From assembly GCA_937919295.1 (NCBI GenBank), contig CALFRX010000088.1:1-15663 (forward strand): a stretch of DNA of 15,663 nt, written 5' to 3'. Shown here piece by piece: positions 5,836 through 12,843 of the stretch. Source of the stretch: an uncultured Peptococcaceae bacterium (GTDB lineage: Bacteria; Bacillota; Dehalobacteriia; UBA7702). Below the pieces are notes generated by a model. It did not search any database. It was given only the letters and a program-made list of their open reading frames with translations, and was not told where the DNA came from. The stretch's first letter is position 1. Every line of letters begins with the position of its first letter. The position numbers and the translations under genes are program-made.

Positions 5836-6288
5836 ATGCCGACGAAAAGCAATGAACTTGAAAAAAGAATAACACCCGGTGAAGAAGATTACTTAAAAGT
5901 TCTGCTTAATCTTTCCGGTGGCGGGGAAATCCGTTCAAGCGAGGTGGCGGAAGCCCTGGGCATTACGAGAGCCAGCGTCAGTTGTATGCTAAAACGCCTC
6001 AAAGACGAGGGCTACATTGCCAAAGAAAAATACGGCACCGTAACCTTGACGGAAAAGGGCGTCGAAAAAGCCGTGGAGATCAAAAAACGCTATGTGGTGC
6101 TCCATGCTTTTTTCGTTGAGGTTTTGGGGGTAAACGCGGCCACCGCGGCGCGGGACGCCTGTCTCCTGGAACATATCGTCAGTTCCGAAAGCATCGAGAG
6201 AATCAGCCAACAGCTTTCTGATTATGAACAGAAGATGAAATTGCAATCCAGGGAAAGCGAAAGGTTCCTTTCCCCCGCAAAACGGTGA
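5836..6288 (+). CDS. DtxR/MntR family metal-dependent transcription repressor
   Basis: A 150-residue two-domain repressor: winged helix (about 12-72, recognition region SEVAEALGITRASVSCMLKRL) and the metal-binding/dimerisation domain (about 73-127, DACLLEHIVSSESIERI). There is no SH3-like third domain, as in MntR. D18 sits at the MntR D8 position, while C109-x2-E112-H113 is the DtxR/IdeR form (MntR has Glu where C109 is). The usual helix histidine (DtxR H79/MntR H77) aligns with Y86, and H90 lies one turn later. The ATG at 5836 was preferred because AAGGAGAGG precedes it; the frame runs further upstream without a ribosome site. It has its own promoter, operator-like palindrome and leader; DUF1847 and DUF134 follow. 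Metal identity (Fe or Mn, or another) is open. Confidence 0.92.
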   Translation: MPTKSNELEKRITPGEEDYLKVLLNLSGGGEIRSSEVAEALGITRASVSCMLKRLKDEGYIAKEKYGTVTLTEKGVEKAVEIKKRYVVLHAFFVEVLGVNAATAARDACLLEHIVSSESIERISQQLSDYEQKMKLQSRESERFLSPAKR

Positions 6289-6312
6289 CAGTTAAAACTT
6301 CCGCCAATCCAT

Positions 6313-6341
6313 TTGACATCTGTTTGTCCTTGGGTTAACAT
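6313..6341 (+). promoter_or_regulatory. Sigma-A promoter of the DUF1847-DUF134 operon
   Basis: TTGACA (6313-6318) and TAACAT (6336-6341), 17 bp apart, 41 nt before the first ATG. The palindrome found at the DtxR-family promoter is not repeated here, so these two genes are not obviously under the same repressor. Confidence 0.75.
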
Positions 6342-6382
6342 GATGAAAACGCGCCTATTTTTCGGCGTAAACGGAAAGAAGA

Positions 6383-7003
6383 ATGATAATGTATACTTGC
6401 GCGTTCTGTAAAAAACACAGTTGTGAAGCAGAAAACCCGGAGCCCATGCCACAGAACTGTCCCCGGCGGGAAACAGAGGTTCTAAAACAGGTGAAAGAGA
6501 CCTATCGCGACCCAAAGGCGGCAAAACTTGCCTATCATGCCGCTTTGGTCGAAGCCGAAGGTTACTGCGAAAAAACCAGATTGGATGAAATCATCGATTT
6601 TGCCAAAAGATGCGGCTTTCAGAAGTTGGGCGTAGCTTTCTGTATTGGACTGAGCAGGGAAGCCGAAGTATTCTGCACCATTCTGCGCCATCACGGATTT
6701 GAAGTGGTCTCCGTTATCTGTAAAAACGGCGGCATTCCCAAAGAGTATTTGGGCATCAAAGAACAGGAAAAAGTAAGGCCCGGTACGTATGAACCCATGT
6801 GCAATCCCGTGGGCCAGGCCGTTCTTCTCAACAAAGCCCAAACGGAATTCAATATCATCTTAGGGCTTTGCGTCGGCCACGATTCCCTGTTCATCAAATA
6901 TGCCGACGCGCCGGTAACCGTCTTTGCCGTAAAGGACCGGGTTTTGGCCCACAACCCTCTGGGCGCGATCTATTTGGCCGACAGCTATTACCGCCAGAAA
7001 TGA
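6383..7003 (+). CDS. DUF1847 family cysteine-rich protein
   Basis: A 206-residue protein of the DUF1847 (COG4887) family, a presumed metal-binding protein of anaerobes. The N-terminus has a cysteine cluster, C6-x2-C9-x4-C14 and C26 (YTCAFCKKHSC, NCP). The body has C62, C77, C87, C98, C113 and the conserved segments MCNPVGQAVLLN (C140) and GLCVGHDSLF (C163). No membrane segment or signal peptide is seen. The start is 6383 or the next-but-one ATG at 6389; GGAAAGAAG lies 5 nt before the first. DUF134 follows 36 nt later in the same operon. Biochemical role is not established; metal or iron-sulphur binding is inferred from the cysteines. Confidence 0.9.
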   Translation: MIMYTCAFCKKHSCEAENPEPMPQNCPRRETEVLKQVKETYRDPKAAKLAYHAALVEAEGYCEKTRLDEIIDFAKRCGFQKLGVAFCIGLSREAEVFCTILRHHGFEVVSVICKNGGIPKEYLGIKEQEKVRPGTYEPMCNPVGQAVLLNKAQTEFNIILGLCVGHDSLFIKYADAPVTVFAVKDRVLAHNPLGAIYLADSYYRQK

Positions 7004-7039
7004 TCTGCGAAAAAAGAAGAAACATAAACGGAGTGAGCC

Positions 7040-7516
7040 ATGGTCAGACCTACAAAGTGGAGAAAAATCGAAAATATGCCGGCGATTGCCTATTTTGTCC
7101 CCGCAAACCGGGAAAATAGGCAGATCCCGGAAAACTCATTGAAAATAGAGGAACTGGAAGCCCTCCGCCTAAAGGACCTTTTAGGGCTTGAACAGGGCGA
7201 GTGCGCCGATAAAATGGAAGTTTCCCGGCAAACCTTTCAGCGTATCCTATTATCCGCCAGGGAGAAAATCGCCGACAGTTTGGTGAACGGCAAAGCCATC
7301 CATATTGAGGGCGGCAATTTCACACAGAACAACTGCCCTGTGAAGTGTTTACACTGCGGCAAAGAATGGACGGAAACTTTTGAAACATTACATTCAGGTG
7401 GCAACGACAGCTATGCGTGTCCCCACTGCGGTTCCCAGGATATTGTCTGCGGCCGCTCCTGCAAAGGCCGACTCGGCGGCGGTAACTGCTGGAAACACAA
7501 AAAATGCCACCGATAA
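7040..7516 (+). CDS. DUF134 family HTH protein with C-terminal zinc ribbon
   Basis: A 158-residue protein. Residues 1-92 form the DUF134 domain: start VRPTKWRKIENMPAI, then a sigma-70-region-4-like helix-turn-helix (ELEALRLKDLLGLEQGECADKMEVSRQTFQRIL) and the closing VNGKAIHIEGG. Residues 99-158 are a cysteine-rich tail: C103-x2-C106 and C127-x2-C130 make a rubredoxin-like ribbon, and C137, C141, C150 and C156 form a further Gly/Lys-rich cluster. GGAG sits before the ATG. Probably a DNA-binding regulator responding to metal or redox state, by inference. It shares the operon with DUF1847. Confidence 0.9.
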   Translation: MVRPTKWRKIENMPAIAYFVPANRENRQIPENSLKIEELEALRLKDLLGLEQGECADKMEVSRQTFQRILLSAREKIADSLVNGKAIHIEGGNFTQNNCPVKCLHCGKEWTETFETLHSGGNDSYACPHCGSQDIVCGRSCKGRLGGGNCWKHKKCHR

Positions 7517-7672
7517 CCGCTGAACAAAAAATGGCCCAAAGAAATTTTTCTGCAGAAGAAATCACCAAGGTTGCGCTGAAAATTCGAAGCGGTACGGGAA
7601 ATCGAAGACAGATGTTTTAGCGTCGCGCAAAAAACAAATCCTCCTGCGACGTCGCACCCCGTTAAAAAATAG

Positions 7673-7719
7673 AGAGGGCGCCCCTAAGCCACTTTTTGCC
7701 TTTCGGGACACCCTCTTTT
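7673..7719. terminator. Bidirectional terminator between DUF134 operon and SASP gene
   Basis: AGAGGG with inner CCC (7673-7684) pairs with GGG and CCCTCT (7705-7716), with two mismatches, around a loop rich in T. The plus tail is TTTTG. The minus tail CTATTTTTT is better, so it should end the spore-protein gene as well. Confidence 0.6.
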
Positions 7720-7765
7720 GCGAAACCCGGACGGGAGAACCGTCCAAAGAACTGACCATGCAAAA

Positions 7766-7942
7766 TCACCGTTTCGTCTTTAGCGCAGCGATACCGTGGG
7801 TAACGGCGTTTTTCACGATATTGCCGCAGTTCCTGGCAGACACATCTCCCCAGCCCTCTTTTTCCACCTCGTCCTTGACGCCGAGCTCCGCGGCGATTTT
7901 TGTTTTCGAATCCTCTGACAGTATGCTTTTTTTATGACCCAT
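7766..7942 (-). CDS. SspF-like alpha/beta-type small acid-soluble spore protein
   Basis: A 58-residue DNA-binding spore protein that coats and protects forespore DNA. IAAELGVKDEVEKEGWGDV, then SARNCGNIVKNAV, closely follow the SspF pattern (LAKDLG..EGWGG..A.D.GNMVKRAI). The start at 7942 was chosen because AAAGGAG lies 7 nt upstream; the frame extends 17 codons further without a ribosome site. Oddities: the position before the usual germination-protease site is Lys (TKIAAELG) where many relatives have Glu, and a Cys (C41 or so) sits where Ala/Asp is common. A clear sigma-G promoter was not found. Single gene. Confidence 0.88.
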   Translation of the reverse strand: MGHKKSILSEDSKTKIAAELGVKDEVEKEGWGDVSARNCGNIVKNAVTHGIAALKTKR

Positions 7943-8069
7943 CGTTGCTCCTTTCCCCTTAAAAAACGGGGTTTTATTTACATTTTTCCGCAAAACCCGC
8001 CGCTTTATACCTCTGCCGTCGAGTGTATATTCCGTTTTAGACCGCAGATACTAAAAAACGGTCATAGAC

Positions 8070-8098
8070 TTGACGGTCATGACGCGATGCTATATCAT
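8070..8098 (+). promoter_or_regulatory. Sigma-A promoter of nudC
   Basis: TTGACG (8070-8075) and TATCAT (8093-8098), 17 bp apart, 53 nt before the start codon. Confidence 0.7.
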
Positions 8099-8151
8099 AT
8101 CGCCAATGATTCCCTGACCAAAATTTTTATCCCATCACAGGGAGAAGGCTT

Positions 8152-8991
8152 ATGCTCCACGAAATCGACGGCTTCCTCTATCATTGCGAATACACTGTGC
8201 AAAAACCGAAAAGCGAGGATTTTCTTCTCGTTTTTGACGGCGACCGTATCCTGCTGCGCCGGGAAGTGCCCTTAACCCTGGCGAAAATCAGTGATTTCGA
8301 AGAGGAGGACATCACGGCTAAGGATTTCCAATACCTCTTTTCCATCGGCTCCCACTCCTTTTTTCTGTTGAAAAAACCCTACCTTTTCCGGATGGAACCT
8401 TTCTACTTCGCGAGCATCCAGACGTTTCGGGAATTCTCCCCCCGGTGGCTGGTTTTTGCCGGGGTGACCGCGTATCATCTGTCTTATTGGTACAATCACA
8501 ATCGCTACTGTGGTGTCTGCGCCGCGCCGCTAATCCACCGTGAAGACGAGCGGGCTTTACTCTGCCCCGCTTGCGGCAACATCAAGTATCCTGATATCGC
8601 CGTCGCCATTATCGTAGGCGTTGTCCACGGCGAAAAGATTTTGCTCACCCGCTATTGCGCCGGGGTTTACCGGCGCTACGCGCTGATCGCCGGTTTTGTG
8701 GAAATCGGGGAATCCCTTTACGATGCTGTGCGGCGGGAGGTCTATGAAGAAGTGGGACTAACGGTAAAGCATATCCGCTATTACGATAATCAGCCTTGGG
8801 GCTTTTCCCAATCCTTGTTGGTGGGATTCTTCGCCGAACTGGACGGCACGGAAGAGATCACTCTGGCTAAGGAGGAATTGACGGAAGCCACCTGGGTTCG
8901 GCGGGAGGATTTGAAGGTAGGTCCTTCGGAAATCAGTTTGACCCGTAAAATGATGGCGGCTTACAAAAACCGCGAGATCCTTTTTCCATAA
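8152..8991 (+). CDS. nudC: NAD+ (NADH) pyrophosphatase, Nudix family
   Basis: A 279-residue NudC: it splits NAD(H) to NMN(H) and AMP and also removes NAD caps from RNA in characterised relatives. A variable N-terminal domain (1-115) is followed by a zinc ribbon with C120/C123 and C138/C141. The Nudix domain (about 146-270) has the complete box GFVEIGE-x7-REVYEEVGL (181-203) and the NudC-specific QPWGFSQS (214-221, family form SQPWPFPxS). The ATG has AGGGAGAAGG 3-4 nt upstream. It is a monocistronic unit with its own promoter and tandem terminators after it. The Gly/Ser at the usual Pro positions of the QPW motif is a small variation. Confidence 0.95.
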   Translation: MLHEIDGFLYHCEYTVQKPKSEDFLLVFDGDRILLRREVPLTLAKISDFEEEDITAKDFQYLFSIGSHSFFLLKKPYLFRMEPFYFASIQTFREFSPRWLVFAGVTAYHLSYWYNHNRYCGVCAAPLIHREDERALLCPACGNIKYPDIAVAIIVGVVHGEKILLTRYCAGVYRRYALIAGFVEIGESLYDAVRREVYEEVGLTVKHIRYYDNQPWGFSQSLLVGFFAELDGTEEITLAKEELTEATWVRREDLKVGPSEISLTRKMMAAYKNREILFP

Positions 8992-9035
8992 CCACCTTGC
9001 TCTATACAGTTTTTCAACACTCTCCCCTTTCAATC

Positions 9036-9064
9036 AAAAAAGCTGCGTTGTACACAGCTTTTTT
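9036..9064. terminator. Bidirectional terminator
   Basis: AAAAAAGCTG (9036-9045) and CAGCTTTTTT (9055-9064) form a perfect hairpin with A/T-tracts on both sides, so it can stop nudC transcripts and those of the convergent GlsB-like gene. Confidence 0.85.
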
Positions 9065-9073
9065 GCCATTCTG

Positions 9074-9101
9074 ACCTGTCCGGTAGCGGGCAGGTTTTTT
9101 T
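9074..9101 (+). terminator. Second, plus-strand terminator after nudC
   Basis: ACCTGTCC (9074-9081) pairs with GGGCAGGT (9088-9095), one G-U pair, followed by seven Ts. It is a back-up stop for plus-strand transcription directly after the bidirectional hairpin. Confidence 0.85.
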
Positions 9102-9113
9102 GTAAAGCATTCT

Positions 9114-9380
9114 TTAGTGGGAAGTAACGTGTTTCCGTTTGAAGAGGCTGACGATCCAAAGCAGGATCACGGCGCCACCAATGGAAACGACCAGGCTCCA
9201 GACATTGAAACCGGTAACGCCGTAACCGCCGAAGAGGTTCATCACCAAACCACCAATAAAAGCGCCGACCACACCCACAAGGATGTTGGCCCAGGCTCCC
9301 ATTTCCGAATTTTTGCCTGTAATCATGCTGGCGATCCAACCGGCCAAAGCGCCTAAAACCACCCAAGCAATAATACCCAT
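9114..9380 (-). CDS. GlsB/YeaQ/YmgE family stress membrane protein
   Basis: An 88-residue Gly-rich membrane protein (transglycosylase-associated protein family). Three membrane segments are visible at about 4-20, 29-50 and 61-80, with family signatures WVVLGALAGWIAS, NILVGVVGAFIGG and SIGGAVILLWIVSLFKRK. The start follows AGAAAGGAG. The biochemical role is unknown; relatives are induced by envelope or acid stress. It is divergent from the CsbD-like gene; the 223-nt space between may carry shared stress regulation, but no sigma-B site is clear. Confidence 0.92.
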   Translation of the reverse strand: MGIIAWVVLGALAGWIASMITGKNSEMGAWANILVGVVGAFIGGLVMNLFGGYGVTGFNVWSLVVSIGGAVILLWIVSLFKRKHVTSH

Positions 9381-9527
9381 AAAAAGACTCCTTTCTACTT
9401 CTTGTTCTTAAAAACCATTTCGGCTTTTTTGTTTTCACATATAATATGCCAAAAAAGAGCGAAATATAAACATCTGCTGCCTGAAAAAGATTTCACAGGG
9501 AAAATCTGATGCCTATTTTTAGGCCAA

Positions 9528-9557
9528 TTGCGCCGCTTTGGTAAAATTCCGTATAAA
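9528..9557 (+). promoter_or_regulatory. Possible promoter of CsbD-like gene
   Basis: TTGCGC (9528-9533) and TATAAA (9552-9557) with an 18-bp spacer, 46 nt before the start codon. The -35 is weak. Confidence 0.4.
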
Positions 9558-9603
9558 ACGAGCCTTTTCGGATCAGGCTATTTTTAGAAAGGAGCGGTTT
9601 TCT

Positions 9604-9819
9604 ATGGATCAAAACTTAAGGGAAAATGCCAGATACATCGAAGGTAAACTAAAGGAAGCCATAGGACAGATCAGCGGTTCCGAAGGTCTGGAATTAAAAG
9701 GCAAATTGGAGGCCATGACCAAGGAGGTTGCCGCAAGCGGCGAAAGGCTCAAAGAAAAAGTCGCCGAAAAAGCCAACGATCTTTTAGACGACTTCAACCA
9801 ATGGCGAAAGCAACCGTAA
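9604..9819 (+). CDS. CsbD-like stress protein
   Basis: A 71-residue, highly charged helical protein. YIEGKLKEAIGQISG followed by LKGKLEAMTKEV gives the repeated GK-x-KEA-x-G pattern of CsbD family proteins, which are small abundant stress proteins of unknown mechanism. The start at 9604 has GAAAGGAGCGG 6 nt upstream; a longer frame lacks a ribosome site. It ends at a strong terminator. Pairing with a GlsB-like gene on the other side fits a general-stress theme. Confidence 0.82.
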   Translation: MDQNLRENARYIEGKLKEAIGQISGSEGLELKGKLEAMTKEVAASGERLKEKVAEKANDLLDDFNQWRKQP

Positions 9820-9826
9820 AAAAGTT

Positions 9827-9883
9827 GGGGCTTACGCAAAATAGCGTTCTCGTTTGAAAACTATTTTGCGTAAGCCCCTTTTT
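9827..9883. terminator. Perfect 18-bp bidirectional terminator
   Basis: GGGGCTTACGCAAAATAG (9827-9844) and its exact complement (9861-9878) with a 16-nt loop, then TTTTT. The minus side also ends in a T-run, so it serves the CsbD-like gene and the convergent DegV-family gene. Confidence 0.93.
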
Positions 9884-9899
9884 ATATGGAATGAACCTG

Positions 9900-10775
9900 C
9901 TATAACGGATAATATCGGTAGGGGCGCTGATCCATACAGAAAACGCCGACGCCGCCGATGCCGAGATGGGAACCGAGGACGCTGCCGATACGCTCACAGA
10001 GAAAAGTAGCCTTAGGCAAACGTTCTTTTAACAAATCCGTGATCGCGACGGCCTTTTCTAGGTCGTCGGCGTGGGTGACGCCGATGATTTGATCGTCAAA
10101 CAGCGCGGCATAATCCGCCACCGTATTGGCGATGGCCACAAAGGAATGTTTGGTGCCGCGGACAATTTTATCCAGGCTGATCCTGCCGTTCTTGACGTCC
10201 ATCAACGGTTTGATCTTAAAAGCGCTGCCAATATCGCCCATGGTTTTTGTCAACAGCCGTCCGCCCCTAAGGGCGCACTTTATATCGTCAATGGTAAAAG
10301 CATATTTCACATGATTCGTCATCCACTGACACTGGCTGACCATTTCATCAAAGGAGACGCCTTTTTCGTTCATCAAACCAAGCTGAATGGCGATGAGGCC
10401 GGTACCTAAGGAACCACCTCTGGAATCGATCAGCGCCATTCTACGAGAGGGATATTTGAGCTGCACTTCTTCCCTCACGAGTCTGGCGAAGTCATAAGTG
10501 CCGGACATCGCGGCGGAAAAGGTAAGATAGATGAAATCATCACCCTCCGCGGCGATGGCGGAAAATAGATTTTCCGTATCCGCCCAGGAAATCTGGGCCG
10601 TACCCGGATGATGTCCCGCGCGCATGGCATCGTATACGTCGTCTAACGTGATTTCGATGTTATCGCGGTATGTTTTTTCGTCAATGATCACCGATAACGG
10701 TAAAACAGCAATCTGAAAACGTTCCTTTAATTTTTCGGGGATATCACATGTACTATCCACGATGATTCTTATCAT
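9900..10775 (-). CDS. DegV family fatty-acid-binding protein (FakB-like)
   Basis: A 291-residue two-domain DegV protein. It starts MIRIIVDSTCDIP, contains the ligand-pocket motifs GTAQIS (near residue 58-63) and FSAAMSGTY (near 91), and later KCALRGGRL and GSAFKIKPLMDVKNGRI. In characterised relatives (FakB) this fold holds a fatty acid for phosphorylation by FakA before lipid synthesis. The start at 10775 is preferred over 10790 because AGAAGG lies 6 nt before it and the protein then begins as the family does. No FakA kinase gene is in the window. It has its own promoter. Confidence 0.92.
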   Translation of the reverse strand: MIRIIVDSTCDIPEKLKERFQIAVLPLSVIIDEKTYRDNIEITLDDVYDAMRAGHHPGTAQISWADTENLFSAIAAEGDDFIYLTFSAAMSGTYDFARLVREEVQLKYPSRRMALIDSRGGSLGTGLIAIQLGLMNEKGVSFDEMVSQCQWMTNHVKYAFTIDDIKCALRGGRLLTKTMGDIGSAFKIKPLMDVKNGRISLDKIVRGTKHSFVAIANTVADYAALFDDQIIGVTHADDLEKAVAITDLLKERLPKATFLCERIGSVLGSHLGIGGVGVFCMDQRPYRYYPL

Positions 10776-10822
10776 ATCATACCTTCTCATGGAGTATTTT
10801 GTTTTCCTAATAACTTATGTTT

Positions 10823-10851
10823 ATTTTATACGAAAAACATTATAAAATCAA
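10823..10851 (-). promoter_or_regulatory. Probable promoter of the DegV-family gene
   Basis: On the minus strand TTGATT (10851-10846) and TAAAAT (10828-10823) are 17 bp apart, about 47 nt before the start. Confidence 0.6.
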
Positions 10852-11005
10852 CCTTCTCTTGGCCTTTCCTCCTGATCTTCACCAGAGGCAGCAAAAAAAG
10901 GCGCATTTCCCTTGATCCAAAAGCCCTTTTCTCCTTTTTTAAAAACCCCTCCCTTTGTAAACCCGCTTTTCAGCATATTTTCTCCCATGACCGCCGCGGT
11001 ATACA

Positions 11006-11036
11006 TTGGCGTGAAAGAAAACGGGAACACTATGAT
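11006..11036 (+). promoter_or_regulatory. Weak candidate promoter of the 11063-12746 operon
   Basis: TTGGCG (11006-11011) and TATGAT (11031-11036) lie 19 bp apart and only 26 nt before the start codon. The -10 is good but the spacing is long, so it may need an activator, or the real promoter may be elsewhere in 10852-11005. Confidence 0.3.
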
Positions 11037-11062
11037 CAATCTTTGCGGGGAGGATTTTTCTT

Positions 11063-11956
11063 TTGAAACGATATTTTGAAGGCTGGTATTTCAAAGCGCA
11101 AAATAAAAACCAAATCGTGGCGGTCATTCCCGCGATTCATATCGAAAGGGACGGCAAAAAGTCCGCTTCCATCCAGCTCGTCACGGATCAAGGCGCCTGG
11201 AACGTAGTTTTTCCCTATGAGCAATTTTCCGCCAAGGGCAGAATGCCCCATATTACCATCGGTGATAATATTTTTACGCGACAGCAACTCCATTTGCATA
11301 TCCAAAACACTGCGGTAACCGCCTGGGGCGACCTGAAATTCGGCGCCCTTTCGCCTCTTTCCTACGACATCATGGGGCCTTTCCATTTCCTGCCTCTGAT
11401 GGAATGCCGCCACAGTGTCTACAGCATGGGCCATCACGTCAGCGGCGAACTGACCATCAACGGCGAAAAATACCGCTTCTACCGGGACGTCGGTTACATG
11501 GAAGGCGACCGCGGCCGTTCTTTCCCCATCCACTACGCCTGGACCCAATGTAATTTCGGCGATGCCGGCGGCGGCGAAGCGAACAGAGACGAGTATCTCT
11601 CCAACAGCCTGATGCTCTCCGTGGCGGAAATCCCCTGGGGGCCGTTTCATTTTACCGGTATCATCGGTGTGATCCATTACCGGAATAAAGAATACCGCAT
11701 CGCCACTTACCTAAGAGCGAAGGTAGACGTTCTCTCCCAGGGCAAGATCGTCGTCAGTCAGGGCGCGCTGCACTTCACGGCAGAACTGCGCGGGGAAAAG
11801 AAAATTCCCCTTTACGCCCCGGTCAACGGCAGCATGGTACGGTTTGTGAACGAAAGCCTCGTCTGCACCACAGCGTATACCTTGGAGGAATATGGGGAAA
11901 CGATCTTTTCCTTTGAGACCGACCGCGCCTCCTTTGAATATGAATACCCACGATGA
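11063..11956 (+). CDS. Tocopherol-cyclase-like family protein
   Basis: A 297-residue protein of the bacterial branch of the tocopherol cyclase-like family (PF14249 type). Seen in the sequence: KRYFEGWYFKAQ at the N-terminus, SYDIMGPFHFLPLMECRH (100-117), RDVGYMEGDRGRSFPIHYAWTQCNF (141-165), SNSLMLSVAEIP (180-191). The YFEGWYFK and YMEGDRGRSFP segments are the family hallmark. The start is TTG at 11063, with GGGGAGGA 8 nt upstream; no ATG fits. It has no signal peptide. Plants use the family to close the chromanol ring of vitamin E, but Firmicutes lack that pathway, so the substrate here is unknown. The next gene begins inside its 3' end. Confidence 0.88.
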   Translation: MKRYFEGWYFKAQNKNQIVAVIPAIHIERDGKKSASIQLVTDQGAWNVVFPYEQFSAKGRMPHITIGDNIFTRQQLHLHIQNTAVTAWGDLKFGALSPLSYDIMGPFHFLPLMECRHSVYSMGHHVSGELTINGEKYRFYRDVGYMEGDRGRSFPIHYAWTQCNFGDAGGGEANRDEYLSNSLMLSVAEIPWGPFHFTGIIGVIHYRNKEYRIATYLRAKVDVLSQGKIVVSQGALHFTAELRGEKKIPLYAPVNGSMVRFVNESLVCTTAYTLEEYGETIFSFETDRASFEYEYPR

Positions 11957-12746
11957 TCACGCAAAAAGAAGGAAAAGAGCCTTGAAAAACCGATTCGATG
12001 CCGCGATTTTAAAGTGGCATTTTAAGAAAATCACCGTTGCTTACACCGTTACCGCCGTCATCGCCACCGTGGTTTGCGCCGTTGTCATAACCCTTGTCTT
12101 TCGGACGGTTTTCGCCTTAGCCTGGCAGTGTGGGGAACTCCGGGACAAAATCGAAACCGGAAAATTACAGGGTGTGAGCGCAGATATTGAAAAACTGGCC
12201 GCCTTCCCCGGCGTGATCGATGTGATTTTTCTCGACAGCGAAAATCACGTCACAAAGACCTGGAAACATTCGCGTTTCGCCAAGGAGGACTTCGCCCTGA
12301 TCCGCTGTGAAAGCCAGCGGGAATATTATCTCAGCGCCGTCGATCCCCGGGTGGTTTTTATGCCGGTAGAACACGGGGAAATGATCGTTACGCTGATTTT
12401 CAGCAGTACTTTTTCCCATAATGGCCACGATATAAACGAGGGCTCCTGCAACAAGACGGTAAATTTCCTTCTCAACCTCGGTGAGCTGAATGCTGAAAGC
12501 AGGGTCTACCTCATCGACACCGGCGAAGAAATCCCCTGCGGCAAAGGGGCCGTCTACGCCGTGATTCTTGTGATCCTGCTTTTTCTCTTCGCCAACCAGG
12601 TGCTCCTCGCTCTTTGGGCGTATCAGAACGCCTTAAAAGCAAAGCTCTCCCCGATCTTTTGGGGAATCCTCGTATTACTTTCCGGTACCGTCGGCGTCCT
12701 GATCTACCTGCTTTACAAACGTAGATATCGCCACATAAAACAATAA
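11940..12746 (+). CDS. Unrecognised three-segment membrane protein with a sensor-like soluble domain
   Basis: Not assigned to a family. The 268-residue product has a basic N-terminus (1-30), a long hydrophobic segment (31-62), a soluble domain (about 63-202; SADIEKLAAFPGVIDVIFLDSE reads like a Cache/PAS-type sensor fold), and two more membrane segments (203-226, 236-258). The last, FWGILVLLSGTVGVLIYLLYKRR, looks like the membrane hairpin seen in PLD-nuclease-N-type proteins. No kinase, GGDEF or HAMP output domain exists. The start at 11940 overlaps the previous gene by 17 nt; an in-frame ATG at 11892 has GGAGG only 3 nt before it. Overlap implies translational coupling with the tocopherol-cyclase-like gene. 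Confidence 0.8.
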   Translation: MNTHDDHAKRRKRALKNRFDAAILKWHFKKITVAYTVTAVIATVVCAVVITLVFRTVFALAWQCGELRDKIETGKLQGVSADIEKLAAFPGVIDVIFLDSENHVTKTWKHSRFAKEDFALIRCESQREYYLSAVDPRVVFMPVEHGEMIVTLIFSSTFSHNGHDINEGSCNKTVNFLLNLGELNAESRVYLIDTGEEIPCGKGAVYAVILVILLFLFANQVLLALWAYQNALKAKLSPIFWGILVLLSGTVGVLIYLLYKRRYRHIKQ

Positions 12747-12782
12747 CCATGAAACAGCAGGCACTTTTTGCTTTTAGGCATA

Positions 12783-12832
12783 AAAAGAAGATATCCCCCA
12801 GTGATGCCATAAAGTAAGAGATATCCTCTTTT
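12783..12832. terminator. Bidirectional terminator between the membrane-protein gene and ABC operon
   Basis: AAAAGAAGATATC (12783-12795) pairs with GATATCCTCTTTT (12820-12832) with one mismatch and a 24-nt loop. The minus tail has TTTTT, so it mainly ends the ABC operon 12 nt after its stop; the plus tail is TTTTGG. Confidence 0.65.
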
Positions 12833-12843
12833 GGATGGGGCAT

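Noticed and set aside
7531..7620. 29-codon frame starting MAQRNFSAEEITKVALKI after the DUF134 gene
   Set aside because: It looks protein-like and amphipathic, but there is no ribosome site and no family match; too short to call from one genome.
9381..9603. Sigma-B-like site (GTTTAT, 15 bp, GGCATA) on the minus strand before the GlsB-like gene
   Set aside because: The -10 matches the GGGTAT consensus poorly, and most Clostridia lack sigma-B.
12749..12817. 22-codon frame MKQQALFAFRHKKK after the membrane-protein gene
   Set aside because: No ribosome site, and it runs into the terminator hairpin.
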